A DNA stretch of 64,000 nucleotides from Scybalomonas sp905214925 (GTDB lineage: Bacteria; Bacillota; Clostridia; Lachnospirales; Lachnospiraceae): assembly GCA_905214925.1 (NCBI GenBank), contig CAJMOB010000007.1, positions 1-64,000 on the forward strand, read 5' to 3'. The notes under the pieces are model-generated. The model saw nothing but the letters and a program-made list of their open reading frames with translations, was not told the origin of the DNA and ran no database searches. Within the stretch, counting starts at the first letter, position 1; the number at the start of each line of letters is the position of its first letter. A program made the position numbers and the translations under genes. Positions 26,532 through 35,116 of the stretch are shown here, one piece after another.

Positions 26532-27482
26532 TTAGAAAAAAATGTCGCAAATAGTAAGAACTTTATTAGGACATTCTAAATGTGGTAAATGTTTCGTATG
26601 AGAAATAACAGTTGATTCGATTGCAGGGTTTAGAGATTCATATGCTTTAATGGTTTCTTTGGCATTCGGCTCATCTTCCCCCATAACGATAAAAATACTA
26701 TTGTTAACCGCTTTTAATCCGTGAGTGATATTTAAGTTAGTAAAATAAGAACGGATGCTTGCATACATATATTTGGACGCAGAACCGCTTCTATGGGATG
26801 CCTCATGGCATAGTTCAATATATCTTTGTTTTACATTTTGAGGATTGCTAAAATAGTGGGTTGTAAATTGTTTCTTTATTGCAGGAATGCTGCTATTCAT
26901 ATTGAAAATCATAGTTCCTACAATTGGGAGTTCTAGCAAGTATTTTAATAATTTATGACGATTTGTCGGTGTCTTGCTAAGCCTTGTAAGAGAAGGTGGA
27001 TTGATTAACATTAAGTTGCGATATAATTCTGGTGCCATCTGACAAGCCATAATGGCAAAACTAGAAGAACCTCCACTAGCAATAATATTTGTTTTACTAC
27101 CAATTACATTGCGAACAAAATCATTTAAAAATTGTACATATAAGAAATTGGTATAAGTCATCTTCGGTTTTTCAGAACGCCCACACCCTGGTAGATCCAG
27201 TGTGTAAACAGTGTGATGTTGTGAAAGAGATTCTGTGAGTTGCACAAATTCACGATCCGAGCTTAAATGAGAACAATCATGAATTAATAAAAGAGGGCTC
27301 CCTTCTCCTTGTTTTGTATAAAAGACATCTCCAAAACGCCAAGAATAAGTATGTCCATTTGGAGAGTATAAACGATCATTACGACATGCGAAATAAAAAA
27401 TACTACGGTTTAATACATAAGCAGCAGTGACGGTCAATGTACTGAGGACAGCAATGCTAGTTAATTTTTTTGATTTGCTCAT
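26532..27482 (-). CDS. Alpha/beta-fold hydrolase, membrane anchored
   Basis: The 316-residue protein has an N-terminal signal anchor (about 8-27) and an alpha/beta hydrolase domain. LLLIHDCSHL gives the oxyanion region, ASGGSSSFAIMACQ the nucleophile elbow (GGSSS, Ser in the centre, about residue 139), VMGEDEP the acid and HTKHLPHLECP the catalytic His. The usual G-x-S-x-G is altered to G-G-S-S-S, so catalytic turnover is likely but substrate is unknown. AAAGGAG lies 11 nt upstream of the ATG. It is transcribed alone, between two convergent/divergent operons. Confidence 0.8.
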   Translation of the reverse strand: MSKSKKLTSIAVLSTLTVTAAYVLNRSIFYFACRNDRLYSPNGHTYSWRFGDVFYTKQGEGSPLLLIHDCSHLSSDREFVQLTESLSQHHTVYTLDLPGCGRSEKPKMTYTNFLYVQFLNDFVRNVIGSKTNIIASGGSSSFAIMACQMAPELYRNLMLINPPSLTRLSKTPTNRHKLLKYLLELPIVGTMIFNMNSSIPAIKKQFTTHYFSNPQNVKQRYIELCHEASHRSGSASKYMYASIRSYFTNLNITHGLKAVNNSIFIVMGEDEPNAKETIKAYESLNPAIESTVISHTKHLPHLECPNKVLTICDIFF

Positions 27483-27639
27483 AATTGAGTTCGCTCCTTT
27501 CCTCGTATATTAGAGTTGTTACTTTCTATTATATGTCAAAAAGGTGGGAGATACAAATTAATTTTTGGATAATTGAAAAAATGGCTTTTCATAAGGCAAA
27601 AGATACGTTATGATAATAGTTAAGAGTTATATCGACTTA

Positions 27640-27700
27640 TAGCGTCAAAGGGGCATTTTAGCAATTGGTAATGAATTTTTGAAATGCTCTTTTGGCTTAT
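27640..27700 (+). promoter_or_regulatory. Folded leader upstream of argS
   Basis: Within the 341-nt interval before argS, 27646-27658 pairs with 27682-27694 as a 13-bp stem (two G-U), with possible extension by GCG/CGC. No poly-U follows. No T-box consensus (GGTGG..) is present, so this is not a T-box. It may be a transcript-stability or translational control element. Confidence 0.45.
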
Positions 27701-27823
27701 TGCGCCAACATGAGGAGCTTGTAAAGCGTGTTTCTCATTGTTGCTCTTTATAGGCAAAAGTGTTACACTCAAACTACCTATAAATAATTGTAAATAAATG
27801 GAAATAGATTGAGAGGAAAAGAA

Positions 27824-29512
27824 ATGAAAGAAAATTTAGTTGAATTATTATCACAGCATATTGAAGGTCTTTCTAAAGAAGAAATTGAAAAATTATTAGA
27901 GATTCCTAAGAAAGTGGAAATGGGCGATTATGCATTCCCATGTTTCCGCCTTGCTAAAGAATATAGAAAAGCACCTCAAATGATTGCATCTGAACTTGCA
28001 GAAAAAATTGGGGGAGCAGATTTCCTTTCTAAGATAGAAGTACAAGGAGGATACATTAACTTCTTTGTAGACAAACAGTTATTTGCTGAGAAAATTATGG
28101 AACAAGTAAGTGCAGAAGACTTTGGGGCCTCTCATATTGGAGACGGACAAACTATTTGTATGGATTACTCTTCTCCAAACGTGGCAAAAAATTTCCATGT
28201 AGGCCATTTAAGAACAACGATTATCGGAAATTCTTTATATAAGATTTTTAGTAAGTTAGGATATAAAGTGGAAAGAATTAACCACTTAGGCGATTGGGGA
28301 ACACAGTTTGGTAAATTAATCGTTGCTTATAAAAGATGGGGAAATAAAGAAGCCATTGAAAAAGATGGTGTATCTGAATTAATGAATATTTATGTTAAGT
28401 TCCATGAAGAAGCAGAAAAAGATGATTCTTTAAATGATGAAGCAAGAGCGTGGTTCACTAGAATGGAACAAGGAGATGAAGATGCATTATCTATTTGGGA
28501 GTGGTTTAAAGAAATTAGCTTAAAAGAATATATGCGTATTTATGATTTATTAGGCGTTTCTTTTGATTCCTTTAATGGAGAAAGTTTTTACCGCGATATG
28601 ACAAGTAAAGTAGTAGAGACATTGGAATCTAAAAATTTACTTGTAGAAAGCGATGGCGCAAAAATTGTACCTCTTGATGAATATGATATGCCACCATGTC
28701 TTGTTACAAAAAAAGATGGAAGTTCTATTTATGCAACAAGAGATTTAGCGGCTTTATTATATCGTCATGAAACTTATAACTTTACAAAATGTCTTTATGT
28801 AACAGGATTAGAACAGCAGTTACACTTTAAACAAGTATTCAAAGTAATTGAATTATTAGGATATGATTGGTATCAAGGACTTCACCATATTCCATATGGT
28901 TTAGTAAGTTTAAAAGAAGGTAAAATGTCCACTCGTAAAGGACAGGTTATCTTTGCAGAGGATATTTTAAATGAAGCTATTCAAAGAATCCGTGAAATTA
29001 TTGCGGAAAAGAATCCAGATCTTGAAAATAAAGAAGAAGTTGCAAGAATGGTCGGCGTTGGAGCGATTATGTTCAATGATTTATATAATCAGAGAATTAA
29101 AGATGTTATCTTTAGTTGGGATAAGATCTTAAACTTCGATGGAGAAACAGGACCATATGTACAATATACTCATGCGAGAGCTGCTAGTGTGTTAAGAAAA
29201 GCTGGTGTTTCTGAAGTAGGAATGGATATTGACTACAGTGTATTAACAGATGAAGCAAGTATGGCATTATTAAAAGAATTAAGCCGTTTCCCACAAGTAG
29301 TTGTAGATGCGGCGGAAAAATTTGAACCATTTGTTGTATCCCGTTATAGCGTAGCAGTTGCTCAGGCGTTTAATAAATTCTATCATGATTGCCAGATCAA
29401 CGTAGAAGATGAGAGAGTAAAAATGGCAAGATTAAAACTTGTTATTGTAACAAAGAAAGTCATCCATGATGCATTAGAATTATTAGGAATTGGTTCACCA
29501 GAACAGATGTAA
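27824..29512 (+). CDS. argS: Arginyl-tRNA synthetase
   Basis: ArgRS charges tRNA-Arg; class I synthetase. The 562-residue product has the Arg-specific N-terminal additional domain, the HIGH-like FHVGHLRTTIIG (about 115-126), the KMSK-like KEGKMSTRKG and the DALRD-type C-terminal anticodon-binding helix bundle. A TTG at 27809 is open but GAGAGGA sits just upstream of the ATG at 27824 (MKENLVELL), so the ATG is chosen. The gene stands alone and ends at a strong terminator. Confidence 0.97.
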   Translation: MKENLVELLSQHIEGLSKEEIEKLLEIPKKVEMGDYAFPCFRLAKEYRKAPQMIASELAEKIGGADFLSKIEVQGGYINFFVDKQLFAEKIMEQVSAEDFGASHIGDGQTICMDYSSPNVAKNFHVGHLRTTIIGNSLYKIFSKLGYKVERINHLGDWGTQFGKLIVAYKRWGNKEAIEKDGVSELMNIYVKFHEEAEKDDSLNDEARAWFTRMEQGDEDALSIWEWFKEISLKEYMRIYDLLGVSFDSFNGESFYRDMTSKVVETLESKNLLVESDGAKIVPLDEYDMPPCLVTKKDGSSIYATRDLAALLYRHETYNFTKCLYVTGLEQQLHFKQVFKVIELLGYDWYQGLHHIPYGLVSLKEGKMSTRKGQVIFAEDILNEAIQRIREIIAEKNPDLENKEEVARMVGVGAIMFNDLYNQRIKDVIFSWDKILNFDGETGPYVQYTHARAASVLRKAGVSEVGMDIDYSVLTDEASMALLKELSRFPQVVVDAAEKFEPFVVSRYSVAVAQAFNKFYHDCQINVEDERVKMARLKLVIVTKKVIHDALELLGIGSPEQM

Positions 29513-29528
29513 TACTATTTTATAAAAG

Positions 29529-29566
29529 AAGGGGCTGTCTATTTCTCGACAGCCCCTTTGTTTTTG
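29529..29566 (+). terminator. argS terminator
   Basis: Perfect 11-bp stem AAGGGGCTGTC (29529-29539) with its complement at 29548-29558, then TTGTTTTT. Confidence 0.95.
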
Positions 29567-29620
29567 GTAAAAAAACAAAGATTAGAATAAATATATAATA
29601 TAAATGTAAAAATTTAATGT

Positions 29621-29833
29621 TTATTTATATTTGCCATTAAAAAAATTATGTATTATATAAGCCACATAAATGAAAAATATAAATAAAAAAATACAAGTTA
29701 ATGTAAACTGTACAATATAGAAAGGTTGTTTATTGTCAATGTATACAAATAAGTTTTTTAATTGATATGGAATGAACACTCCTAAAAATATGATACAACA
29801 AGAAATTATATCACCAATAAAATTTTTTTTCAT
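29621..29833 (-). CDS. Small two-helix membrane protein, possible immunity partner
   Basis: The 70-residue product has two hydrophobic segments, about 8-25 and 40-63, with few charges between and a Lys-rich tail. AAGGATAG lies six nt before the ATG. No family was recognised. It lies 18 nt downstream of a secreted-protein gene on the same strand, and very AT-rich like it. Small membrane proteins in this place often protect the producer of a secreted toxin or bacteriocin; here that is only a proposal from gene order and protein type. Confidence 0.6.
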   Translation of the reverse strand: MKKNFIGDIISCCIIFLGVFIPYQLKNLFVYIDNKQPFYIVQFTLTCIFLFIFFIYVAYIIHNFFNGKYK

Positions 29834-29851
29834 AGCTAACTATCCTTCTCA

Positions 29852-30580
29852 TTATTGATAAGTAAATTGTTTAGTAAAAGCTACACCATAAGCTTGTCTA
29901 GCATAACCAGTTCCATAATTAGACCAGCCATAATTAAGACCATTAACAGATTTATGACGTTGAATAATGAAGTTAGTAGTTTTTAAAATGGGATAGGCAT
30001 TTAAAGTCATTTTTTTAACTTTTTTTCCATTATTTTTACTTGGAACTGTATCTTCAACTGAAATTGTTACATCTGTAGAGGATGTTACATCATAGCCAAC
30101 TCCAGCTGAAATAGTAGAAGTATTAACCTCACTAGAGATTCCAGCACTCAATGAATATGTATTTTGTACAGATGAACTTTTTGAAATAGTAAGAGTCATA
30201 TTAGGTTGACCAGAAGCTGTTGCAATTTTATTAGAATAGTCGGTAAAATCGGCTCCAGAAGTTAAGTTTGTTAAACGATAACGATAAATTGTTACAGTTA
30301 ATGGATCAGGAGTATCATCTATTGTTAAAATTGGTTGTTCAGCTATAGAATTATTTAAAGCAAGGGATTTATCAATTACATGCACTTCAGAGATAGAATC
30401 TTGTGATAATAAAGTATTCAATTCATTTTCATATGAAGAAGGATTTGATAGATCTGCTTCAATAGTTACTATACTAGAAGTAGGTTCTGTTAATACAGTA
30501 GCAGATATTGTTGTAGGAATAATGAGAGTATAACATAAAGTAAAAATAGGAATTATTTTAAAAAGATTCTTTATTTTCAT
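29852..30580 (-). CDS. Secreted beta-rich protein, unknown, possible pore-forming or bacteriocin-like
   Basis: The 242-residue product starts MKIKNLFKIIPIFTL, with a signal peptide to about residue 28 (cleavage near TTISA). The mature chain is nearly all short alternating polar/hydrophobic strands rich in Ser, Thr, Val and Asn, for example SLSAGISSEVNTSTISAGVG around residues 148-167, without Cys. Such alternating stretches occur in beta-pore-forming toxins and in several small secreted proteins. An ATG or alternative codon at 30601 is open, but AAAGGAG sits six nt before the ATG at 30580. The small membrane-protein gene follows at once. Codon use is AT-rich against its neighbours, which suggests an accessory origin. 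Confidence 0.65.
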   Translation of the reverse strand: MKIKNLFKIIPIFTLCYTLIIPTTISATVLTEPTSSIVTIEADLSNPSSYENELNTLLSQDSISEVHVIDKSLALNNSIAEQPILTIDDTPDPLTVTIYRYRLTNLTSGADFTDYSNKIATASGQPNMTLTISKSSSVQNTYSLSAGISSEVNTSTISAGVGYDVTSSTDVTISVEDTVPSKNNGKKVKKMTLNAYPILKTTNFIIQRHKSVNGLNYGWSNYGTGYARQAYGVAFTKQFTYQ

Positions 30581-31028
30581 ATAGTACTCCTTTCTTAACA
30601 ATGAATAATATTTAATAACTGATAATATGAAAATATTAGTTGCAACTAACTAAATTATAACATAAAAAAGAATAAAAACAATTTTATATTTTACAATTGA
30701 AATTATTTATCATTAAAAATACTAAATTTTTATATTTTATTTATTGATCAGAGATTTGATTATATATTATGTGTGTTTAATACAATTAATAAATAAATTA
30801 AATTATTACTATTTATGTTTTATAAACGAAGAATGTTTTAGAAAGTTAAGAATTTTATATAAAAATAAAATATAAAGATTTAAATAGGATCAGAAATTGA
30901 TCCATTATAAACTATAATAGTAAGTAGAATAAAAATATAAAAAGTCGTATACTTGAGAAGGAGATTTGTTTGTAATATTATACTAACAGTAACTAAGATA
31001 ATTTTTAATCTCTTACTATTAAAATAGC
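30581..31028. other. AT-rich gene-free interval
   Basis: About 450 bp of very AT-rich DNA upstream of the secreted-protein gene. It must hold that gene's promoter on the minus strand, but I see no clear -35/-10 pair, no open frame and no repeat. Confidence 0.5.
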
Positions 31029-31095
31029 AATACTCCTATAGGAATCATGATTTCATTCATTATCTTCTCGTCCTATAGGGATATTTTTATTTTTT
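31029..31095 (+). terminator. Terminator-like hairpin without an upstream gene (CCTATAGG type)
   Basis: 31029-31043 pairs imperfectly with 31071-31085 (9 bp plus 4 bp around CCTATAGG), then TTTTTATTTTTTC. It shares CCTATAGG with other intergenic repeats in the window, so it may be a repeat copy rather than a working terminator. Confidence 0.5.
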
Positions 31096-31119
31096 CTTTT
31101 TTTGATAAATTTATAGTAG

Positions 31120-31156
31120 TAGAGCCATGATTCAAATGAGTCATGGCTCTATCTTT
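31120..31156 (+). terminator. Second orphan terminator-like hairpin
   Basis: Perfect 11-bp stem TAGAGCCATGA (31120-31130) with 31141-31151, then TCTTTT. No gene on the plus strand ends before it. Confidence 0.6.
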
Positions 31157-31242
31157 TAGGGATATCTATTTCCCGACAGGTTCTTATTTTTTGCGTAGAA
31201 GGTTAGAATAAGAATTTCTATATGCATATCCGAAAAATCATA

Positions 31243-31297
31243 TTTAGTATACTAAAAGTCATATATATTTGACTTAATATCAATTTTATGATACAAT
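31243..31297 (+). promoter_or_regulatory. Promoter and operators of the XRE regulator gene
   Basis: TTGACT at 31269-31274, 17-nt spacer, TACAAT at 31292-31297. A perfect palindrome TTTAGTATACTAAA (31243-31256) and an inverted pair AAGTCA-N8-TGACTT (31256-31275) abut and overlap the -35 box, well placed for autorepression by the HTH protein. Confidence 0.65.
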
Positions 31298-31319
31298 GCA
31301 TCTAAAGGAGGTAGAGAGT

Positions 31320-31541
31320 ATGGCTAGAAATATTGCGATTAAAGTTGCAAGAGCGGAAAAAGATATGACACAAAAAGCTCTTGCAGAGCAAGTTGGAATA
31401 TCAAGACAGACAATGAATGCAATTGAACAAGGAGAATATAATCCAACGATACGACTATGTAGAAAAATATGTCGAGTATTGGGAAAAAGCTTAGATGAAT
31501 TGTTTTGGGAGGAGAATGAAAATGAAGAAGATGAAAAGTAA
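31320..31541 (+). CDS. XRE-family helix-turn-helix transcriptional regulator
   Basis: The 73-residue protein is a single Cro/CI-type HTH domain: MTQKALAEQVGISRQTMNAIEQ covers the recognition helices at about residues 18-40, followed by NPTIRLCRKICRVLGKSLDELFW and an acidic tail. AAAGGAGG lies nine nt before the ATG at 31320; an upstream in-frame ATG at 31296 overlaps the -10 region and is rejected. Its end overlaps the following membrane-protein gene by 20 nt, so the two are one unit. This small HTH plus membrane-protein pair is common in Clostridia; the target is unknown. Confidence 0.85.
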   Translation: MARNIAIKVARAEKDMTQKALAEQVGISRQTMNAIEQGEYNPTIRLCRKICRVLGKSLDELFWEENENEEDEK

Positions 31542-31992
31542 TTTAGATGAAAGACAGGAAATGCAACTTCTACAAATTGAACATAGAGGATTTTGGTTTG
31601 CATTTTGGGCATTGGCAATTTCCTTATTAATACAAACGGGTATGGGTATTGATGGATTTAGAACGATTGTAGGTGAATTCATTGTTTTTATGTTATTAGC
31701 AATCTATATGGTGATTGCCTGTATTAAAAATGGTATTTGGGATAGAAAATTAAAACCAACCAGAAAAAATAATATCATAGCGAGCATAATGGCAGGTGTT
31801 GTAGTAGCAGGATTCCATTTTTTTATTAGCTACTATCGGTATCAAAAACTATATGGTTCCATTGCGACTGCTATCATTATGTTTGTAAGTACAATGATAT
31901 TGTGTTATATCCTATTGTCACTTTCTATAAAATTATATCAAAGAAGTATAAATAAAATAGAGAGAGCCATTGAAGATGATTTAGAAAAATAG
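31522..31992 (+). CDS. Four-helix membrane protein paired with the XRE regulator (DUF6773-like)
   Basis: The 156-residue product begins MKKMKSNLDERQEMQLLQIEHRGFW and has four hydrophobic helices (about 25-45, 53-70, 90-108 and 115-135), a pattern I associate with DUF6773 or DUF3796-type proteins that are encoded next to small HTH regulators. That family assignment is tentative. The frame is open from 31495, but GGGAGGAG lies nine nt before the ATG at 31522. A 17-bp stem terminator follows. It may sense or relay a membrane signal to the HTH protein; no direct evidence. Confidence 0.7.
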   Translation: MKKMKSNLDERQEMQLLQIEHRGFWFAFWALAISLLIQTGMGIDGFRTIVGEFIVFMLLAIYMVIACIKNGIWDRKLKPTRKNNIIASIMAGVVVAGFHFFISYYRYQKLYGSIATAIIMFVSTMILCYILLSLSIKLYQRSINKIERAIEDDLEK

Positions 31993-32039
31993 TAATTGTA
32001 AGTGTAGTGGTTTTAAAATACTATATTTTTCTTTTCTAA

Positions 32040-32090
32040 AACCCCCTTTTATTAGAGAGTCATTGGATCTAATAAAAGGGGGTTATTTTA
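32040..32090 (+). terminator. Strong terminator after the XRE/membrane pair
   Basis: Perfect 17-bp stem, 32040-32056 with 32068-32084 (CCCCC/GGGGG core), followed by ATTTTATG. The stem is symmetric and could end transcription from both sides. Confidence 0.9.
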
Positions 32091-32273
32091 TGTTTTATGA
32101 TTGTAGTTGTTCATACTAGGTTGTCACGTATTCAGTTTGTCTACTATTTCCAAAATCTTTTTTATTTTTTAACTGAATTTTAGGATTCAGAAATGACATT
32201 TCCAACGCAATACTTTTTTATAGTCATGAATAAGAAAATAGTCATACTTTTATTTTATGAGCATTATGTTGTT

Positions 32274-32682
32274 TCATAGATGATATTTCCAGTGTAGTAG
32301 ATAGAAATATCCAACTGGATTTGAGATAATTTGTTAGGAAGATTTAAGTAGCCAGAGTACCGAATTTGATTATAGCAATATAACTCATCAATTACTTCAA
32401 AAGTAAAATCCTGATATTCCTTTAGAAAATCTACTAAATATAATTTTTTCCAGTGAAATCTCCAAGTGCACCATTTTTACTTAGAAAATATACAAAACAA
32501 AAATCTAGATCAATATTTTCTATTATTATATTTCCTTCTACTTGTTTCAAGGGTTCCTGTAGTTTTATATAGCCATTTTGAAAATATAATTTTAGATTTC
32601 TATTTACTAGTTTTATTTTATCTATTTGCATATCATATAAGCCATATGGCATTTGACAATCATATTTATATATAGTATTCAA
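32274..32682 (-). pseudogene. Frameshifted hypothetical gene
   Basis: An 82-codon frame (32682-32434, MNTIYKYDCQMPYGLYD...) stops at TAG just after a run of six A. Reading on in another frame gives a further 53 sensible codons (LVDFLKEYQDFTFEVIDELY...) to a TAA at 32276-32274. One extra A in the homopolymer would restore a single protein of about 135 residues. The whole is Tyr/Asn/Leu-rich and resembles small proteins of unknown function or immunity type. It may be a true pseudogene, a phase-variable gene or a sequencing slip. No family recognised. Confidence 0.65.
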
Positions 32683-32904
32683 TTATATCAACTCACTTTC
32701 TTATGAAAAATACTTTTATTTTTTTAGTTGTTCCAACAGGATAAGTGTCGATTATTATTGAATTATAATAGAAAATCTAGAACGTATAAAGCAATGATAA
32801 CAACGATGAGAAAAGTGTTTTTGAAGATTTTTATATTTAGATATAAGTTATCTTGTGTGGGTACTAATGCTTTCCTATATTTAGTTGTTTTTACGTAAAT
32901 GGAA

Positions 32905-32920
32905 TGTTTCACGTGAAACA
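32905..32920. other. parS site 1
   Basis: Perfect TGTTTCACGTGAAACA, the Spo0J/ParB binding site, 448 nt upstream of parA. Confidence 0.97.
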
Positions 32921-32963
32921 AAGATAGAGAATTAGGGAAGAGGTAGTTACAAAATATGAGGGA

Positions 32964-32979
32964 TGTTTCACGTGAAACA
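32964..32979. other. parS site 2
   Basis: Perfect TGTTTCACGTGAAACA, 59 nt after site 1. Confidence 0.97.
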
Positions 32980-33020
32980 AAAAGAGAAAATAAAGAAGCA
33001 AGCATTTCAAAAACGTGGAG

Positions 33021-33036
33021 TGTTTCACGTGAAACA
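33021..33036. other. parS site 3
   Basis: Perfect TGTTTCACGTGAAACA, 57 nt after site 2. The even spacing gives a compact nucleation cluster for ParB. Confidence 0.97.
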
Positions 33037-33159
33037 AATATTTCAATAAATATTGGAAATTTTATCAATGGATAGTAGATAGTCATTATTTTTAGTGCTA
33101 TAATAAAAAACAGAATATTTAGATTTTGAGCAATGGAGTTATGTTATGATATCAGTAGT

Positions 33160-33300
33160 TTCATTTCCTATAGGATAAAAAATTACTGCTGGTGTGTTGT
33201 AGATACTCATTGCTAGAAGTAACTTAAAGTTATAAAAATGTACTTTGCTGGGAGTAACTTTAAGTCTCGAAGAATGTGCAAAGGACACTTTACTCTAAAT
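33160..33300. repeat. Copy of a dispersed intergenic repeat upstream of parA
   Basis: A 24-nt stretch (33208-33231, CATTGCTAGAAGTAACTTAA...) is identical to 62061-62084, and both are preceded by a CCTATA..ATAAAAAA motif and followed by a similar TGTGCA..GGACACTTT segment. It lies between the parS cluster and parA. Confidence 0.7.
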
Positions 33301-33352
33301 ATTTGTCAAAGGCAGAAAAGCAACGACAGAAAAATAGAAAAGGAGGCACTCC

Positions 33353-34123
33353 ATGGGAAAAATTATTGCTATTGCCAATCAGAAAGGTGGAGTGGGGAAG
33401 ACAACGACTGCTATTAACTTATCAGCTTGTTTAGCTGAAAAAGGACAGAAAGTATTAGTCGTGGATCTCGATCCACAGGGAAATACAACAAGTGGATTAG
33501 GCGTTGACAAAAATCAGTTAGAGAATACGATATATGAGTTGATTCGTGGTGAATGTGAATTGGAAGAATGTATGATTCAACAACAGTTTGAAAATTTATC
33601 AATTCTGCCAGCTAATCGAAATTTAGCAGGAGCCGAGTTAGAACTAATTTCACAAGAAAATATGCAGTATATCGTAAAGGAAAAGTTAGAACCTATTAAA
33701 GGCGAGTATGATTTCATTATCATTGACTGTCCACCAGCACTTGGAATGTTAACGGTAAATTCAATGACAGCTGCGGATACTGTTTTAGTACCAATCCAAT
33801 GTGAGTTCTATGCATTAGATGGGTTATCGCAATTAATCTATACTATCGATTTGATTCAGAAAAGTTTAAATCCAGATTTAATTATCGAAGGTGTAGTCTT
33901 TACCATGTATGATGCTAGAACAAATCTTTCATTGCAAGTGGTGGAAAATGTAAGAGAAAATTTACAAGAAAATATTTATGAAACTGTTATTCCGAGAAAT
34001 GTTCGTCTAGCAGAAGCTCCAAGTTATGGTATGCCAATTAATGTATATGCATCTCGTTCAGCAGGTGCTGAAAGCTATCGAAAATTGGCAGATGAAGTCA
34101 TTAAAAATAGAAAGGTGGTATAA
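33353..34123 (+). CDS. parA: Chromosome partitioning ATPase ParA (Soj)
   Basis: The 256-residue protein is a Soj-type ParA. It has the deviant Walker A KGGVGKTT at 11-18 (signature Lys at 11), LVVDLDPQGNTTSGLG, and IIDCPPALG. It acts with ParB/parS in origin segregation and in control of DnaA. AAGGAGG precedes the ATG. parB starts four nt after its stop. Confidence 0.97.
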   Translation: MGKIIAIANQKGGVGKTTTAINLSACLAEKGQKVLVVDLDPQGNTTSGLGVDKNQLENTIYELIRGECELEECMIQQQFENLSILPANRNLAGAELELISQENMQYIVKEKLEPIKGEYDFIIIDCPPALGMLTVNSMTAADTVLVPIQCEFYALDGLSQLIYTIDLIQKSLNPDLIIEGVVFTMYDARTNLSLQVVENVRENLQENIYETVIPRNVRLAEAPSYGMPINVYASRSAGAESYRKLADEVIKNRKVV

Positions 34124-34127
34124 ATTC

Positions 34128-35087
34128 ATGGCAATGAAAAGGGGTTTAGGAAAAGGCCTTGATATGTTAATACCAACAGAACCTCATGGAACAAAGGAAA
34201 AGAAAAATGCAAATAAAAGTGCCACTGTAACAGAGAAGAAAGAGAAAATTAAAGAGATCATTAAAGAAGTAGAAGTGATTAAAGAGGTCGAAAAGGAGAT
34301 TAAATTAGATATTAATTTAGTAGAGCCGAATCGAGAACAACCACGGAAACAGTTTGATGAAGATGCTTTAATTGAACTGGCTGATTCTATTAAACAGGTT
34401 GGTATTATTCAGCCACTAGTGGTACAGCAAAGAGAAGGATATTACGAGATCATCGCTGGAGAAAGGAGATGGAGAGCTGCTAAGATGGCAGGTCTGAAAG
34501 AAGTACCAGCAGTGATTAGAAATTATTCCGAGAAAGAAATACTAGAAATCGCATTAATTGAAAATATTCAAAGAGAAAATTTAAATCCAATTGAAGAAGC
34601 GTTGGCTTATAAAAGATTGATAGAGGAATTTAAGCTAAAGCAGGATGAAGTAGCTGAAAAAGTATCAAAAAGCAGAACTGCAGTGACAAATTCGATGAGA
34701 TTGTTAAAACTAGATGAGAGAGTGCAACAAATGCTCATTGATGATATGATTTCAAGCGGTCATGCGAGAGCTCTTTTATCATTAGAGGATAAAGAGGAAC
34801 AATATAAATTGGCGATGCGAGTCTTTGATGAGAAATTATCAGTAAGAGAGATTGAAAAAATGGTGAAGGCCATTTTGACTCCTAAAAAAGAGAAGGAGGA
34901 AATGCCAAAATTAGATTTTCTCTATAAAGAGATTGAAGAGAAGATGAAAAATATTATGGGTACAAAAGTGTCCATTAAAGCAAAAGATAAAAATAAGGGA
35001 AAAATTGAAGTGGAGTATTATTCACAAGAGGAATTAGAGCGTATTATTGAATTATTAGAACGTACACAAAACGTTGTGGATATGTAA
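34128..35087 (+). CDS. parB: Chromosome partitioning protein ParB (Spo0J)
   Basis: The 319-residue protein binds parS and CTP. After MAMKRGLGKGLDMLIPTEP and a Lys/Glu-rich linker comes the CTPase domain with LVEPNREQPRKQFDEDALIELADSI and GERRWRAAK (the GERRxR box, about residue 118), then a HTH (KSRTAVTNSMRLLKL) and a C-terminal dimer domain. The frame is open from 34026 inside parA; GGTGG nine nt before 34128 and the family start MAxKRGLGKGL support 34128. It recognises the three parS sites just upstream of parA. Confidence 0.96.
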   Translation: MAMKRGLGKGLDMLIPTEPHGTKEKKNANKSATVTEKKEKIKEIIKEVEVIKEVEKEIKLDINLVEPNREQPRKQFDEDALIELADSIKQVGIIQPLVVQQREGYYEIIAGERRWRAAKMAGLKEVPAVIRNYSEKEILEIALIENIQRENLNPIEEALAYKRLIEEFKLKQDEVAEKVSKSRTAVTNSMRLLKLDERVQQMLIDDMISSGHARALLSLEDKEEQYKLAMRVFDEKLSVREIEKMVKAILTPKKEKEEMPKLDFLYKEIEEKMKNIMGTKVSIKAKDKNKGKIEVEYYSQEELERIIELLERTQNVVDM

Positions 35088-35116
35088 CAAAAAATAGAAT
35101 AACAGAGGAAAAAAAC

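Noticed and set aside
27483..27823. T-box before argS
   Set aside because: No GGTGG..CG T-box sequence and no terminator with U tract.
32763..33086. 107-codon minus-strand open frame
   Set aside because: It is the translation of the three parS sites and spacers (repeated VSRET); no ribosome site.
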